Shown here: in pieces, positions 13,201-27,900 of the stretch | Position numbering within the stretch: position 1 is the first letter of the stretch | Layout of the letters: each line of letters opens with the position of its first letter | Source of the DNA: Paracentrotus lividus | Taxonomy: Eukaryota > Echinodermata > Echinoidea > Camarodonta > Echinidae | Assembly: GCA_940671915.1 (NCBI GenBank) | Contig: CALNVZ010001835.1 | Coordinates: 1-64,000, forward strand | Direction of reading: 5' to 3' | DNA: 64,000 nucleotides | Program-made: the position numbers and the translations under genes | The notes under the pieces: model-generated | What the model saw: only the letters and a program-made list of their open reading frames with translations | Told to the model about the DNA's origin: nothing | Databases searched by the model: none

Positions 13201-15902
13201 CCTCCACTAAGGATATGTCTTAATCATAGGCATATTATGCAATTACCCCCAAGCGTCCCACTTACCCCAATTTACCCTATATATAATATATTTTGTAATA
13301 TGCATTGTATCAAAAACAAAATAATCGTAATTTGAGCACAAGATATAGAGTATATTTTATATATAAAAATATAAAAGGTCATACGTAGACTACGTAAAAA
13401 GGGAGAAGAAGTTATTTTGCGGTCTCAGGATGATACAAATAGGCACTACGTAAAATTTACAACCTCTGATGAAAGTAAAATAATTTAGAATTAGGTCCAT
13501 TATCACTAGTATTGCAACAATGTTTAAAAAATGCCCCTGAATGAAAAGGGACAGGTATCCTCTTTGAGAATTAACCCTTTGCCAGCCACATTAATTTTTA
13601 GCATAAAACAGTTGAAATTTCTCCTTAATTATTAAACATAGTATAACCGATAACTATGTTTTGCTTAGTACAAACTGCTAGATATCAATCCACAGACCCA
13701 ACATTACAAGTATCATTAATTTTCAACTCGTCTAGTCCAACCATTTGAGAGAAAATGAATTATTACGATTGTATAGTTAATAAGTACAATTGTGACTATA
13801 GTCACACGTGGCGGGCAAAGAGTTAACAAAAATATCCGATAAATCTCTACCCATGAATGAAATATGACAAAATATACATTGATATAAAAGACATTTAAAT
13901 TTGAAAAAAAAAATACACGCATTTAGCAATTAGCAATGATAGTGATAAGGGAGTGTACCGACATTTATAGAGCATTGAAAGAATATATGCAAGAGCAAAC
14001 AGAAAGTACATACCTTTAAAAAAATATAATATGCAATATTCCTTTTTTGCAGTGTTGTTCCTGTAGATGTATTCACAAGACGTCTCTATGAGATGCATTT
14101 ACAAGTAAAAAATGAAGGCTGTGTAAAGGTGAGTTGAAATTCGAAACACTGTTGTCTTTAATGACATTCTTTGTTACAGCTCATTCGTCCAAGGTTCGTT
14201 TATACTGCAAAATTGAAGTACCCCCAACAGTATAAACCTATTCTTCTTCGGATTAAAGTATTTATTTCCTTAATATTTCTTCTTAGTAACAAAACAATAA
14301 AAACCTCTAAATAGGGACCTCGATCGTATTAACGTGATAAGGAGAACTATTTGTTCGCACCTTCAATGAATATGTATATTCTTTTTTAAAAAGTAGCACA
14401 TTTTTCTTTAAAAAAATTAATAATCTGGTACTTTCTGAAATAATATTCTTATATTTTTAACTTATAAATCATGTAATAAGTTCAGGACCAGGTGAAGATT
14501 AATGTAGCCATGCTCGGGACTCGGGGGTTTCAATAATTCTATAGTCAGGCAGCTAGGTTTCAATCGAACGAAGGTATCAGTATCTGAGTATTGGAATGTG
14601 TGAAGAGAGAAAAAAAATCGACATTCGGCCATCAAGAAGGTCATCGTAATATCGACCTTAGGGTAGGGTTCAGTCGGTCACTCGGTTCAGTTATCCATTT
14701 CCTCACCATAATGTTCCAATACTCGGCCACTGGTTCATTTGAATGAAAGTCACCTAGCTGCCCGACTATTACCCCATCTCCCTTGTTATCCTTGGAAGAT
14801 TCCGGAACACATCTCCTTCCTGTTGACCCCCAATCTAGATACTCCAAGTATTGTTTGTGATAACTATTCCATGCAGTAGCGGATCCTGCCTTACGTCGCA
14901 CAAGAAAGTATCGAGGTCATGTCCAAACGTAAAAAACATGACTGAACCGCTAATGACCCTAGACAATTGGGCCTGCTCAAGCTATTGCAATTACAAATCC
15001 TGCTTCGTGCCTACATAAACAATATACCGGACATGTTCGCTCCATCAGTAGAGCGTCGGCCTCATGAACGGAAGGCCTTGGGGTTCGATCCCTGGTCGAG
15101 TCATACTAAAGACTTGAAAAAATTGGATCCTCTGCCTTAACCCTATCCGCCATTTCTATACGCTTGGATCATTTCCACCAAACTTGGTGACTTTTCCTGA
15201 AATTTATTCACGAACATTTTTAGTATTTTGTAGGGGGTAAAATATTTTGTGTTGCCATGGCAACCACAAATTGGCAGCCATGTTTTTGCAATTTTTTGTC
15301 ATTTTTCATATTCATAGTTATAAACCGTATAAGGTTGATTTTAATGGGGTTTCCTTATTCAAATTAATTTGGAACAACATTCCAAAGTGAATACCACTCT
15401 TCTTCTTTTTATTTTGTTACTTTTCATATTTAAAAAAATGGCGCCAAAACAATCAATATAATGGGAAATATCAAAATACCAATGTATTCACATTTCTAAT
15501 TTTTGAAATTGAGTTTATCCTTTGAAACCCACGAAATATGATTAATGCTTATTTACTAATCAGGCACGGATACAGGGGGATCCGACGGGCCCGGACCCCC
15601 CCCCCCCCCCCTAACCAAAAAAAAAAGGAAAAAAAAAAGAAAAGTAAAAATAAAAATAAAAATCGATGAGCGGGCCGATTGACCCCCCAACCCTACCCCT
15701 ATGGCTGATACCTGATAACCTCTTTGTTGGCCGAAGACCAAAAAAAAATTCTATATATTTCCTTATTTAACTGCAAATAGCGCCCCATTATGATGACCTT
15801 AGGATATTAAAGTTGTAGAGCTTGAATTGCTCCATCGTCATGCCAAATATGAAAGTGATCTGTAAAATAATTAAAAAATAATAAAATATAGAGGGGGCAC
15901 TT

Positions 15903-15938
<36 letters not shown>

Positions 15939-18900
15939 TTCGGCCTGTTAACGAAAAAAAATACCTTGGCCTTGATAAGGTTAAGCTTTCGTCAGGGAAG
16001 GAAATATTGACTATTTTAAGCCAGTGAACACGGTGAAAGGTAAAATTGTAACCCTTAAAAAAGACCATTCATTCATGCATGTGACAGCATTCTTTCGTCA
16101 ATATTTCAATTTATATGCTACTTAATGATCTTGATATTTACATTAATGAACAATATGATAAATTGAATGCCTGACAATGGAAATGAAAATGGGAGGAGGT
16201 CATTAAGTCATATCAGGGCCAGTGCGGGCGAAATTGAATGACTATTTTGTATTGGTTTGTTTTGTTTTGTTTTGTTTGTTTGTTTGTTTTGTTTGTTTTT
16301 TTTTTGACTGATGCAAAATGAATTCGAATGTTCTTGGCTACCGTTATTTTGACCGAAAATGAAATTGAATGTCGGATAATTAAAACTAACACTTTGGGAA
16401 TGACAAGCGTGGTAAAAAAAAGTCCCTCGAATACAAGCGCTTTTTAAAGGAGGACTCCAGGCTGAAATGAAAAAGTTTTGTAAAATTTAGTAAAATTCAA
16501 CAAGCACAACACAGAAAATTTCATCAAAATCGGATGAAAAATAACAAAGTTATGAATTTTTTAGGTATTGACTTTTTTTGGGAAAACAGTTCTTGGCAAT
16601 TGTCTCATTGTCTCATTTGAATATTTGAATATTCAAATGAGCAAACTGATGATGTCACAGTCCCCCTACTTCTTGTGTATTTTATTATATGAAATCCTAT
16701 TTATCTCATTTTTTCATATTTTGCGTATACAGAAAATCTGTCCCTCATACTGAAATAAGTAAAAGCACTTGTGACCTTGAACATTTCTCAAGGATTAATC
16801 CCTGTTTTTATGTCCTTGGGGCAGAAAATCTTGATAATTGGCATTTCATACAATAAAATACAAAGAAAGTAGGGGGACTGAGACATCATCAGTTTGCCAA
16901 TTTGAAGAACTGTTTCCTAAAAAATTCAAAACCTAAGAAAATTCATAACTTTGCTATTTCTTATCCGATTTTGATGAAATTTTCGGTGTTGTGCTTTTTA
17001 GATTTTACTTTATTTTTCTAATAATGCAAAACTCCAGCTTGGATGAGTCCTTTAATGAAATCGAGTTTTTGAATCACCGGGAAAACCTATATATATATTA
17101 TATTATGCATACATGTTTCAGTACGCCTATCTTCAGCTAATACGTCCAAGACACATCTGCGTGTGGTTTGGTTAAGCCATTATGGTATCTTCGGTGTTTT
17201 GCCTGGCTAACTCAATTTGACATATCTATCCATTAGATAATAGATGATGACGGATAAAGCATAACATTCCATGGTTCCGTCGATGGGTGTTTAAATAGGG
17301 GACGGGGTTGTTGTTGATATAACACGTCAAGTCACTTGAAACATATGGCTCGTCAGTTTTGCGACCAGCATTGTATGGCTTTAGATTTTTTCGTTATGCC
17401 GTATAAAACACCATTCTTGTCCGACTTCAATGAATATTCGGAAAAGTATATTGAGAATTAAAAAAAAATATGTCTTAGTATATAGGACTTCAGACCAAAA
17501 TCATGAATCCACAAGAAAAATGTATATAAATAATAGGTCGTCATCTTCATTAGATCTATCATGCAGTAACTTACATATACCAAAATATAAATAGCAAAAT
17601 AGCTTCTTTTTTTTTTTATGTGAAAAAAAAACCCTCCAATCCACCAAAGAAGAACAACAACAAGTGTTATCCCTTTAAATGAGATGAAATTGAATTTTCA
17701 ATAGTAACCAGAAGAAATACAAATAAGCCGTTAAATAACCATAATTGAAGAATATTTAGTAAGTCACATTTGTTATATACCACAAGTGCTGGTTATTGTT
17801 TAGAAATTGCGTAAATCCGATATTTTTAGTTGATAATCTGAGTATAAGAAAGTGAAAACGATATTTAAAACTGACGAATTTCATAATATTTTGTTCATAA
17901 TATTCATTTAGCCAGTGACCCTGTGTATTAACCGGACTGACTACATGCTTGACTGCTGCAAGGAGAATAATAATGATGAGCCGTACCTCGATCTATCAAT
18001 GGTGGAGATAAATACGATAGCTGCAGGATGCCCAGCGCTCAGTACAAGATTAGTCGATGTACACAGGTAAATATGAAGTAAAAATACATTAGGAGCGTAT
18101 GAAAATGAAAATGAAAAATGAAAATACTCCAAATTTTATTGTCCGAAACAGATATTTGTTTTGCCCCTGTTCTCATGGGTTTCTGCAGCCGCTGAGCAGC
18201 GCCAGGTGGACGTTGCTCTATGCCCTTTACTTCTTGTTGAACACCAAACAGGGAAGCAGCAACTACCATTTTTTTTTTTACTTTTTTTTGGTATGACGCG
18301 GCCGGGGGGGGGGGGGGAAGCGAAAACGCGATTATGACGCCGACGCTCTATCAACTGAGCCAACACATCGGTATTTGGGATGGGGGGGGGGGTTGCCACG
18401 TCCCTATCTAAAGGCGGGGCCGGGGGGGGGGAGGGGATCTGCTTAGTTGTGAAAGAGCAGCTGGTTGGATCTCTGCAAGATTAGTCGATGCAAACATGCA
18501 ATTATGACGTAAGAAAACATCACGTTGTTTCTGTTTCAAGGCCAAAAATAAAAGAGTTCGCCACCCATTCGAATGGATAACTAACAAAGTCTGTGACAGA
18601 AAAAAAACATTGCTGAAGAATTTGCATATTAATAATTAACATTGTTTTAAATTTGGCATTCCTCCCACCCCCCCACCCCCCCCCCCAGTGCATGTGCGTA
18701 TAGATTTTTAAATAATAATAAACAACCAATATTATTATTCAGTTGTATGTATGATAAAGCGATATTCAATAACCAGGAACTGTGCAAAGTATGGAGAAAC
18801 TCGGGGGGGGGGGGTTTTACGTGCACATCATAACTTACGTATCTGAGATATGCTATCAGAAGAGTAACTTTATAATTTCCAGGGGGTCGGTTCTCATCTA

Positions 18901-21900
18901 AGAATAATACCCCTCCACACAATTAACACCCTCAGTGGGTCAACCATACGCGCATGATTGTTTGTTATTTCACGAGAAAAGGGGTTAAGGGGCTCAGTTC
19001 AGGGGAAAACTACTAAAAAACCATTGCAACAGGAGAACATATCTTTTAGCATTTCCCCGAAATAATTTAATTAGGGAGTTTTTCATTTAGGGGTAAATTT
19101 GTTAGCTTCCCTCAAAGCCCGTGTGGGGGTTATATTTTGATGGCTTCCCTTCCCAAACCCCGTATAGGGTCGAACTCCTAGACCATCTCCACCCTACAGG
19201 GGTATACTTAAGAATTCAGAACAAGCATCCGTTTCAATTTTCAGTTTCCGTTAAGGTTATCCCATATTTCCAATCAAAACAATATTAACAACAAGAATTA
19301 TATTTCATATCATTACAATACATTGACAAAGTCACAAGATGAATAACATCAATAGTATAAGAACATAGGCTTCGGAAGATTTTCAGGATTGGGGGGGCTC
19401 AATTTTTCACCAACTATTTTTTGGATTTTTTTTAATTACCCCCCACCCCCCCCCCCCCAAAAAAAAAAAAAAAAAAAAAAAAAAACGTTCACAGAGATTT
19501 TGAAAATGCCGAAATCTTTTTTCATTTTTTTATTTTTTTTTATTTATTTTTTTTTAATAAAAAAAGTATTAATACTTAAGCAGTTTAGGATGATTATTAT
19601 TAAATTAAAAAAAAAAAATCTCTTAGATGTGTTGAAAACTTTTGATATATCAAACTAACAACAATGCGTTTCTTGTGCTAGAACATAAAGAAGATACTTG
19701 TCTCATCAAATGATGCGAGCGCGAAGCGCGAGCCGATTTTTTTTCTTCATATATCAACCTGAAAACAGTGAATTCTAAGCTTTTTTTTCGCTATGCTTAT
19801 AAAGAAGGTATTTATCTCCTTAACTAATGCGAGCACGAAGCGCGAAGCAGAAAATTTTTGATATATCATACCTGAACTTACAGTGCATTTTTAGCGTTTT
19901 TTCACTATCCTTATAAAGAAGATATTTATCTCATTAAATAATGCGAGCGCATATATCAACCTGAAGACATTGCATTTTAAGCGTTTTTTTCACTATGTTT
20001 GCAAAGAAGATATTTATCTAATTAAACAATGCGAGCGCGAAGCGCGAGCTTAAAATTTTTAACATAGCAAACTAAAGAGTGTGCATTCTAAGCGCTTTTT
20101 GTGCTATGGTTATACAAAAGATATTTATCTCGTTAAACAATACGAGCGCAAAGCGCGAGTTGAAAATTTTGAATATATCAACCTGAAAACAGTGCATTTT
20201 TAGCGTTTTTTTCACTATCCTTATAAAGAAGATATTTATCTCATTAAATAATGCGAGCGCGAAGCGCGAGCTGAAATTTTTTGATATATCAACCTGAAAA
20301 CAGTGCATTTTTAGCGTTTTTTCACTATCCTTATAAAGAAGATATTTATCTCATTAAATAATGCGAGCGCGTAGCGCGAGCTGAAAATTTTGTAATATAT
20401 CAACCTGAAAACAGTGCATTTTAAAGCTTTTTTTTGCTATGTTTACAAAGAAGATATTTATCTCATTAAAAAAATGCGAGCGTGAAGCGTGAGCTAAAAA
20501 TTGTTGATACATCAACCTGAATAGTATGCATTCTAAGCGCTTTTTGTTATAAATAACTGAAAGACATCCGAGTTTTAAAAAAAAATGTAAAAAGAAAACT
20601 GATACATGAGCGTTTTTAAACAAATTGGGAGCAGAGAGAGGGCTCAATGATATCGACCCACCCAAAACCACTCGGGGAGGGAGGGAGCTAATTGTTTGAG
20701 CCCCAACCAATATATTAGGGATCCCTTGTCATTATGAAAAAAAAAAGTTAAACAGAAAGACATGCGATCCTATCCGGCGAGCGAGCAGCATGAGCTAAAA
20801 ATTTTGTCAAGAGAAATTTGAAATATGGGCATTTCAAAACAAATTATGAGCAGAAAGGGGGGGGGCTCAAACATATCGAAGCCCCTCTCAAACACCGGGG
20901 GGGGGGGCTCAATGGCTGAGCTCCAATCTAGATAGTAGTTCCGATGTTCCTTTAAAAAAAAGATAAACTAAAAAAAAATGATATGCGAGCGCGCAGCGCG
21001 AGCTAAACAATAGAGACCTGAAATATAAACTTTTTCTCCAAAAAGATTGGTGGGGAGCCCAACGATATCCTCAGTAAGATTATGGGAGGGGCTTAATGAT
21101 GTCTGGGTCCCCTTCATAAATAAAAACAAAACAGTAATGATACAAATCTTGGGGTTCATTATTAGTGAGTCAAATAAGATTTTATTATAAGGGCGATCGC
21201 CGATATCTGTACGGCATCAAAAATATTGGGGGGGGGCTCAACGATATCTGAGCCCCCCCAATGTTTTTTGGGGGGGCTGCGCCCCCCCCCAAGCCCCCCC
21301 CCCCCGGTTCCGAAGCCCATGAAGAAAAAATATAAAGTTGAAAGCTAAGCTTGATTCGTGTGAATGGTTGACCAGGGGGCATTACACACGAACCACTTTG
21401 GTACAAAGAAAAGTAGGATATCCATATTACTTTAAAGGTATATCGAAATTAAGTTTAGGACTATTGCCGTCTTAATTAATGTGAATTCAGCCTGTTTACT
21501 TTCAGAAATTTATCGAGTAAACAGGCGAAGGATAACAAATCTGAGCTCAAGAGCATAAGGATTTTACAGTAGGCCTTCACTAAAAAATTTTTTTTTTTTA
21601 AACCGCTATTGACGTATGTAGGCAGGCATTCAAAATTAATAAAAGAACTCCCCTCGGGACAATCAACACAGTGTGATGGATGCCCGAGCATTGTAATGAG
21701 AGCTCATTAAGATTTTATAAGCTTCTATACTAATTTTTGGAATACAATATTGTTTTAGAGTCATACGTTTCTGATTAATTTTGTTATAATATGTATTTAT
21801 ATCAATGGCGGAGGAGGTAACAAATTAAAAAACCCGGGCCGACTTAGTTAGGAATTTCAAGCAAACCGGGGGAAAAGAGAGGAGATGAAGAAGTCAAAGA

Positions 21901-24900
21901 TTATCTTTTGGCACGGGGAACCAGTGGTAGCCCATTTGCTTAGTAATTATGGAGGGGGGGGGGATGGGACAATAAACAAAATTTGATAAACAAAAATGCC
22001 CTGACCCGTTAACCCATCTACCAATCTACTTTCGATTGAATGTGAGTTAGACATCTGTTCAAGGCGATCATCATCTTCAGTCTCAATATGACTGATGGTT
22101 CGGGTAATCAAATCATAAATTAGACTAACTGCCCAGTTAAAGGGCGTGGGCAATTATCATTACACCAATTTAATGGGATGGGGAAGTGGGGGGAAATGGT
22201 TGCATTTATAACATGAATTTTAAAGTTAATGAACGTTAATGAATATGCTTGGAGGATTTCTAAAAAAAATATTTTACAAAATCCAAAAATAAAGACATTC
22301 AGATAAATCGTAATTCATGCTCTTTTCGTTTTCTGTTATTAATCTGGTGTATAAGACAAAATGATTTCATTTTGTTTGTAACATGATTGTATTTTAATCT
22401 AGCTTATGATTTATTTACAAACATCTAGCTCACTACCTACTTTCCCCTCTCTATCTCCTCCCCTCCCCAGCGATCTAACTTATGCAAGATGGAATTTCTA
22501 TTACCCCATAAGGGTCGGTTGAGGAATGTTATAGAACTGTGTCATAAAAATGGCGCGTTTAGAAATTAACCCTTGACTATTCTGTTGGGTTTTCGCTAAC
22601 GCTTCGCCTGAATAGTGAAATGGTCATGTTTAAATGCATGTACATGTACATCTCCCTGATCATACGTACATGACAAATATGATATGATATAATCGGAAAC
22701 AGTATCTTTTCATTTCTTGTTAAATAGAATCATATTGTATTCAATTATTCTACTCGTGTACTCGCATGTCGTATCATAGCATGTCAAGTCTGTTTTATTT
22801 TGCGACACGGTTTGTGGGTCCGAAAATGCCATATCATGGTATTCTTCTCTGTATACGCATTATTGTATCATCAAGATCAATAACAACAGTCATACAAAAT
22901 CTTTAAATATCATGGTTGAGAATTAAGATTTGCTATTTTTATAATAAAGGATTATTTATTTTGTTCTGGAAGCCATCCAAATTGCCACTGCTTTTTAATT
23001 CGTTAGTCACGAGTGTTAACCACACAACAAATGTAAGTTAAGCATGAGTTACTTCTTTTAAACATGTATTATTTCTGTTCGATTTCATGACAATACGGTT
23101 GCTTATAAATCGTTTATTATTTTGTTTTCTAAGATAAGATAAGATAAGATAAATCTTTTATTGTCCAAAAACGGAAATTCTTCTTCCACTGGTTTACAAT
23201 TACAGTATTTACATATACATAGAATGAATGAAATCATATAAATGATAGGATTCAATGTGCACAGTTTAACATATCCATGGTTTTTAGAGGCGTCTTAACA
23301 GAACAGTGGCATCTCGGTCCGTACAAGGCTTGACGGATGGTTGTCAGCTTCCTTCGTTGGCAAAACCAGTCAAAAACACAGATCCGAGGATCGCAAATAT
23401 CCAAAAAGTCGCCATAACTGACCTCATGGACATGATGCACATCAAATATATGAAATATATAAATGAAATCACATTCAAGAAGTAGATTTAGGATGATATA
23501 ATAAGAGACAAGAAAATCCAGTGGTGGTCGCCACTGAGCGGCGCCCTTTTTTTTCTATTAGAATTCAAAATGTTTTTATGTTTGGAACAAAACACCGTGG
23601 GAGACAAAACCGAAAAACAAATATATCAGTGAATTATAGACATGGAGAAAACTGTACTTTGAACAAGTTAGACAATAAAACAGTAGAACGTATGCGTGTT
23701 TAATTGCAACGAATTAGATTAAAGCACGTTAATTGTTTGTAAAGTCATGTCTCGACCATGTCTATGATACTCAATACATAAGTTTTTCTTTTTAATTGTT
23801 TGATTACGAAACAGGCAGGTAAGCTTATCAACTTACTGAATTTCGGCCGAACTGAAACAATTGATATTTGTACATAATTACCATTGATAATGAGACCGAT
23901 TTCAAACAAAAGACCGTTACTGACACTGTTATTCACTTGCTGTAGGCATCATGCGATTTCGTTCTGGTGACAACAAAAAAAATATTTGCTCTAGTTCTGC
24001 GCAATTCTGATATTGATACTCCGATTTCATATTCTTTATCTCATCTACAGCTCTTTTATATTGTTTATTTGTCAAAACGTTATAATGACGTATTTAATAT
24101 TATACTATTGTAAGCCTTCACAAAAAACAAGAACAAACGATAGTCGTCATCGTCCCCCCTTTACTGGGACACAATGTATAAGAATTAATTTTTTTTAAAT
24201 TACTCTCGCAAGGATACGGAATGCAATTGAATTAATATTACTTTCCGGTTTATTACATTTATAGTCAAACTGTCATACGTTAATCAGCTAATGCAATAAA
24301 CAATGTCAATTAACGGAATGATTTGGATTAGATTATAACATGACCCGGATGGGGATGTCAATGAATATATTTATTAAAATAAAAATTAAGCTCTCATTCA
24401 GGAAATATTTTGATAGATCTCACGAGGTAATATAATTTTATCAACTTAAGGTAAAACATGGCCGAAAACATTATTGGGGGCATGAAAAACAATTGACATT
24501 AATTGATAAACTCTTAATGTGTTTTAGTCTTTCTCATCTTTCCTATTATTTTGCTCTTTCTGTATCTTTCTTTCTATTACTTTAGTTTCTGTTTTCCTCT
24601 CTTTGCTCAATATTGTTAAAGTGTCGTATTCAAGTGCTATTATCACAATGACAGGTGATGTAAAGGTCGTTGATTCGATTGCCGGCAAACTTATGTTTTG
24701 GGCAATGCATTTTATTTACATCTAGATCTCCTACGTCTGAAATAGATACCCTGTATATATATTTTGTATCATTATGAGCGCATGTAATGGTAGCAAAACA
24801 TTTAATCCAATGAACGGGTGGCAATTTATAAAACTTTTGATCTGTAACTAACTGGAAAAGTGCCATGATCATAAAAGAAGAATTATGATTAGTATGTCTC

Positions 24901-27900
24901 TCATTTTGTTATCACCACTATCCACTTTCAATACCTATCCCAAAGTCTTTCATTTACTTTTTTCTTCTTCGAATCACTGGTTACCAGCGGCAGATACAAG
25001 CCATAGGTCCTATCCGGCAAAATCTATGAAATATATATATTTTCATTAATTCGATTGGCATGGCCCTGTTCGACTTAACGGGGAACCAAAACTTGTAAAT
25101 GGCAAACAGTAATAGTTGTTTCTTTAGAAATTCTCATAGTTGGGGGGATGGTAGTATCTACACGCGGGAAGGAAAATGAGGGCGTCAAGTTTTAGATTGA
25201 TTGGCCATAGGGTGTGAAATGGTGTACAAGTTAATTCAAAACATGGAGCCCCAAAAAATAATTCAACTTTATTATACGTGGACCAATCCATCATGATTGA
25301 TATTCTTAACGTATGTCTACTTTATTCTAAATATTATTCACTTTTGTTCTTTGGCTGTGTTTTTTTTTTCTCTCCTAAAATAGATATAGCTTAGAGCAGC
25401 TTGGTATGAGTCGAGATAAAGTTAACGACCGTGTACCGAGTAACTACGGTATGGAGGGTGTATCGGACGGGATGGTGACGGCATGGAGGTTGTATGGTGA
25501 ACCCAAGTGAGTCAAAGAAAATTGTTATTTGTCCAGTGGCGGATCCAGGCGGGGGCGCAGGGGACGCGCCCCCCCCCCCCCCGCCCATCCTGACATCCTG
25601 ATCCCCACTGTTTAGTCTCACAATTTATGCTAATAAAGGCTCATTCTATTGCTTAAAGGGATACAATCTTGGAGTTTGCGACGTACATAGAGAAATGCTA
25701 TTGAATTTTAGAATAAGTATATTCAATGTTTGAAGTATGACTGTATGTAATTTTCATTAATTAGATAATCATGTTTCATACGGAAACAAATTAACAGATG
25801 AAATAGGAGTACCAACTATCATAGACGTCTACAATATAATATATGAATGAGTTTCATTGATGGCAAAGTGGCGAGTCAAGGTGGGGGCATAAGGAGGCAT
25901 CAAAGGCTTTTCTTCCTACCAACACTGATCGAGTGTGGCAAATTTATAGATTTATGCCTTGCAAAAAGACGCGCGATTTGATTTGATTTGATTTATCAGA
26001 ACAAGTATAAGTAGCATTCAAAGCTTGACGGAATAACCCACGAAACCTCTAAAGTTTATTTACAATGGGATTCCGCAACATAACAGAACAAGTATACGAA
26101 ATTCTTAATTGAAAAATATGAAACATATTTACAGCAAACTCTAACAGTAACACATAAAAATTAGTGATCTATTAGTGATTAGTGATTTATTGCTTTGGAA
26201 AATTTATAAGTGATTTATTATTAATTTATTAGTGATTTATTGTTATGGAAAAACCGGGAAGATGGTATTTGATTGACATGCTTTTCTCCTGCTTCCACCC
26301 CATATTTTAAATTTAGATCCGTCATTGTGTTTGTTGTCCGACCTGAAGAGAGTAACAAATTTGATCAGAGATGGATGGAGTATGGTATTAAGGCTATGGA
26401 CGATGGGGTGAAGGTCATTAGAAGGACGCTACCAGAGATAGGAGAACGAGGCGAACTTCGTGGAGAGGATAGAAGATTGTTCATGTAAGTGTAGGAAACA
26501 AGTTTCGGCAATAACAAAAAAGAAATAAAAAAAAGAAAGAAAGAAAATGAATAAATAAATAGAATAAAAAGATAGATATAAGCCCATATAATATCATTTG
26601 CGAGATTTTTTTCTTCTTCTCTTTTTCATTGTAACATTTTTATATCCCTCTGTTTTCTGGAAAATAAGTATATTTATGAATAAAATTAGGAATACTTACT
26701 TACTTACTGCCCGTTATGCCTCCATTGGCATGTAGGGCAGCAACGAATGTCCTCCACTTCTGTCGGTCCTGGGCCAATTTCTGTGCAGTTCCCCATGAGT
26801 GCTTCAGGTTTTTCAGTTCTCCCTCTACTGTTCTGCGCCATGTGGTCTTGGGCCGTCCCCTCTTTCTTCTCCCTTCAGGTGTCTAGTGGAGAGCCACACG
26901 GATGATATTCTGGGCATCCATTCTAAGAATATGTCCAATCCATTTCCATCGTCTTCTGAGGATAATGGTTCCCATGTTGTCTTGCTTACAGCGTGTAAGT
27001 AGTTCTTCATTTGTGATTTTGTTGGGCCAGAAAATCTGAAGGATCTTTCTGAGGCTTTTTGTATGAAAGACTGACAGTTTATGGAGGTCTTTCTCCGTCA
27101 TTCTCCAGCACTCAGATCCGTAGGCTATAGTAGAGTGGAGAGGACACAGCTCTGATACAGTCTCAGCTTTGTTCTTGTGCTATACTGTTGTGATCTCCAA
27201 ACTTTGTTCAACATTCTCAAGGATATATGTGCTTTATTCAGACGATTTTTGATATCATTTTCTGCTCCGCCATCACATGTGACAATGCTGCCAAGGTATT
27301 TGAACTCCTCTGCAGCAGTAACATCTTTCCCATTCACTTGTATTGGTAACGGATTTGTGGTATTCAGTGTCATTTTCTCTGTTTTGTTTTCGTTGATCTT
27401 AAGGCCAACTTGTCGTGCATATTCACTCAGCCGTGTCGTCTTTGTTTGCATGTGTTGGTGTGTATGTGAAAATAAGGCAAGATCAGCGGCAAAATCGAGG
27501 TCTTCCAGGGTGGAAAATATGGACCATCTGATACCTCTCGAGTGATCTTCGGTAGTTCTTCTCATTACCCAGTCAATGGTGATTATGAAGAGAAGTGCAG
27601 ATATGACACAACCCTGTCTAACTCCTGATTTAACTTCAAATTTTATGTCGCTATTTCCCACGTTACATGTAAAGTTAGAGTAAAAGCTCTTAATAGCTTG
27701 CACAATGTCCTTTGGTATCCCATGCGATCGAAGTATACGCCACAAGCTCTCTCTATGGATGCTGTCGAATGTCTTCTCAAAATCGACAAAGTTGATATAC
27801 ATTTGTCTCTGCCATTCTGTGCACTGTTCTATGAGGTTACGCAGTGCAAATATTTGGTCTAGGGTACATGCAGGTAATATGGGCCTATGCATAAAATTAC

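Larger units (their letters stand above)
13278..17911. other. Introns 1-2 of GSS-A outside named elements
   Basis: Exon 2, a SINE head and one foldback lie here. The rest is AT-rich with poly(C), a GGATCCGACGGGCCCGGAC-type repeat end near 15580 and T/G-rich tracts. No extra exons were recognised. Confidence 0.5.

Noticed and set aside
15031..15110. Functional initiator-like tRNA
   Set aside because: The anticodon loop is too long and the acceptor stem does not pair; best explained as a SINE head.
27177..27545. 122-residue plus-strand frame
   Set aside because: Antisense shadow of the LINE RT core.
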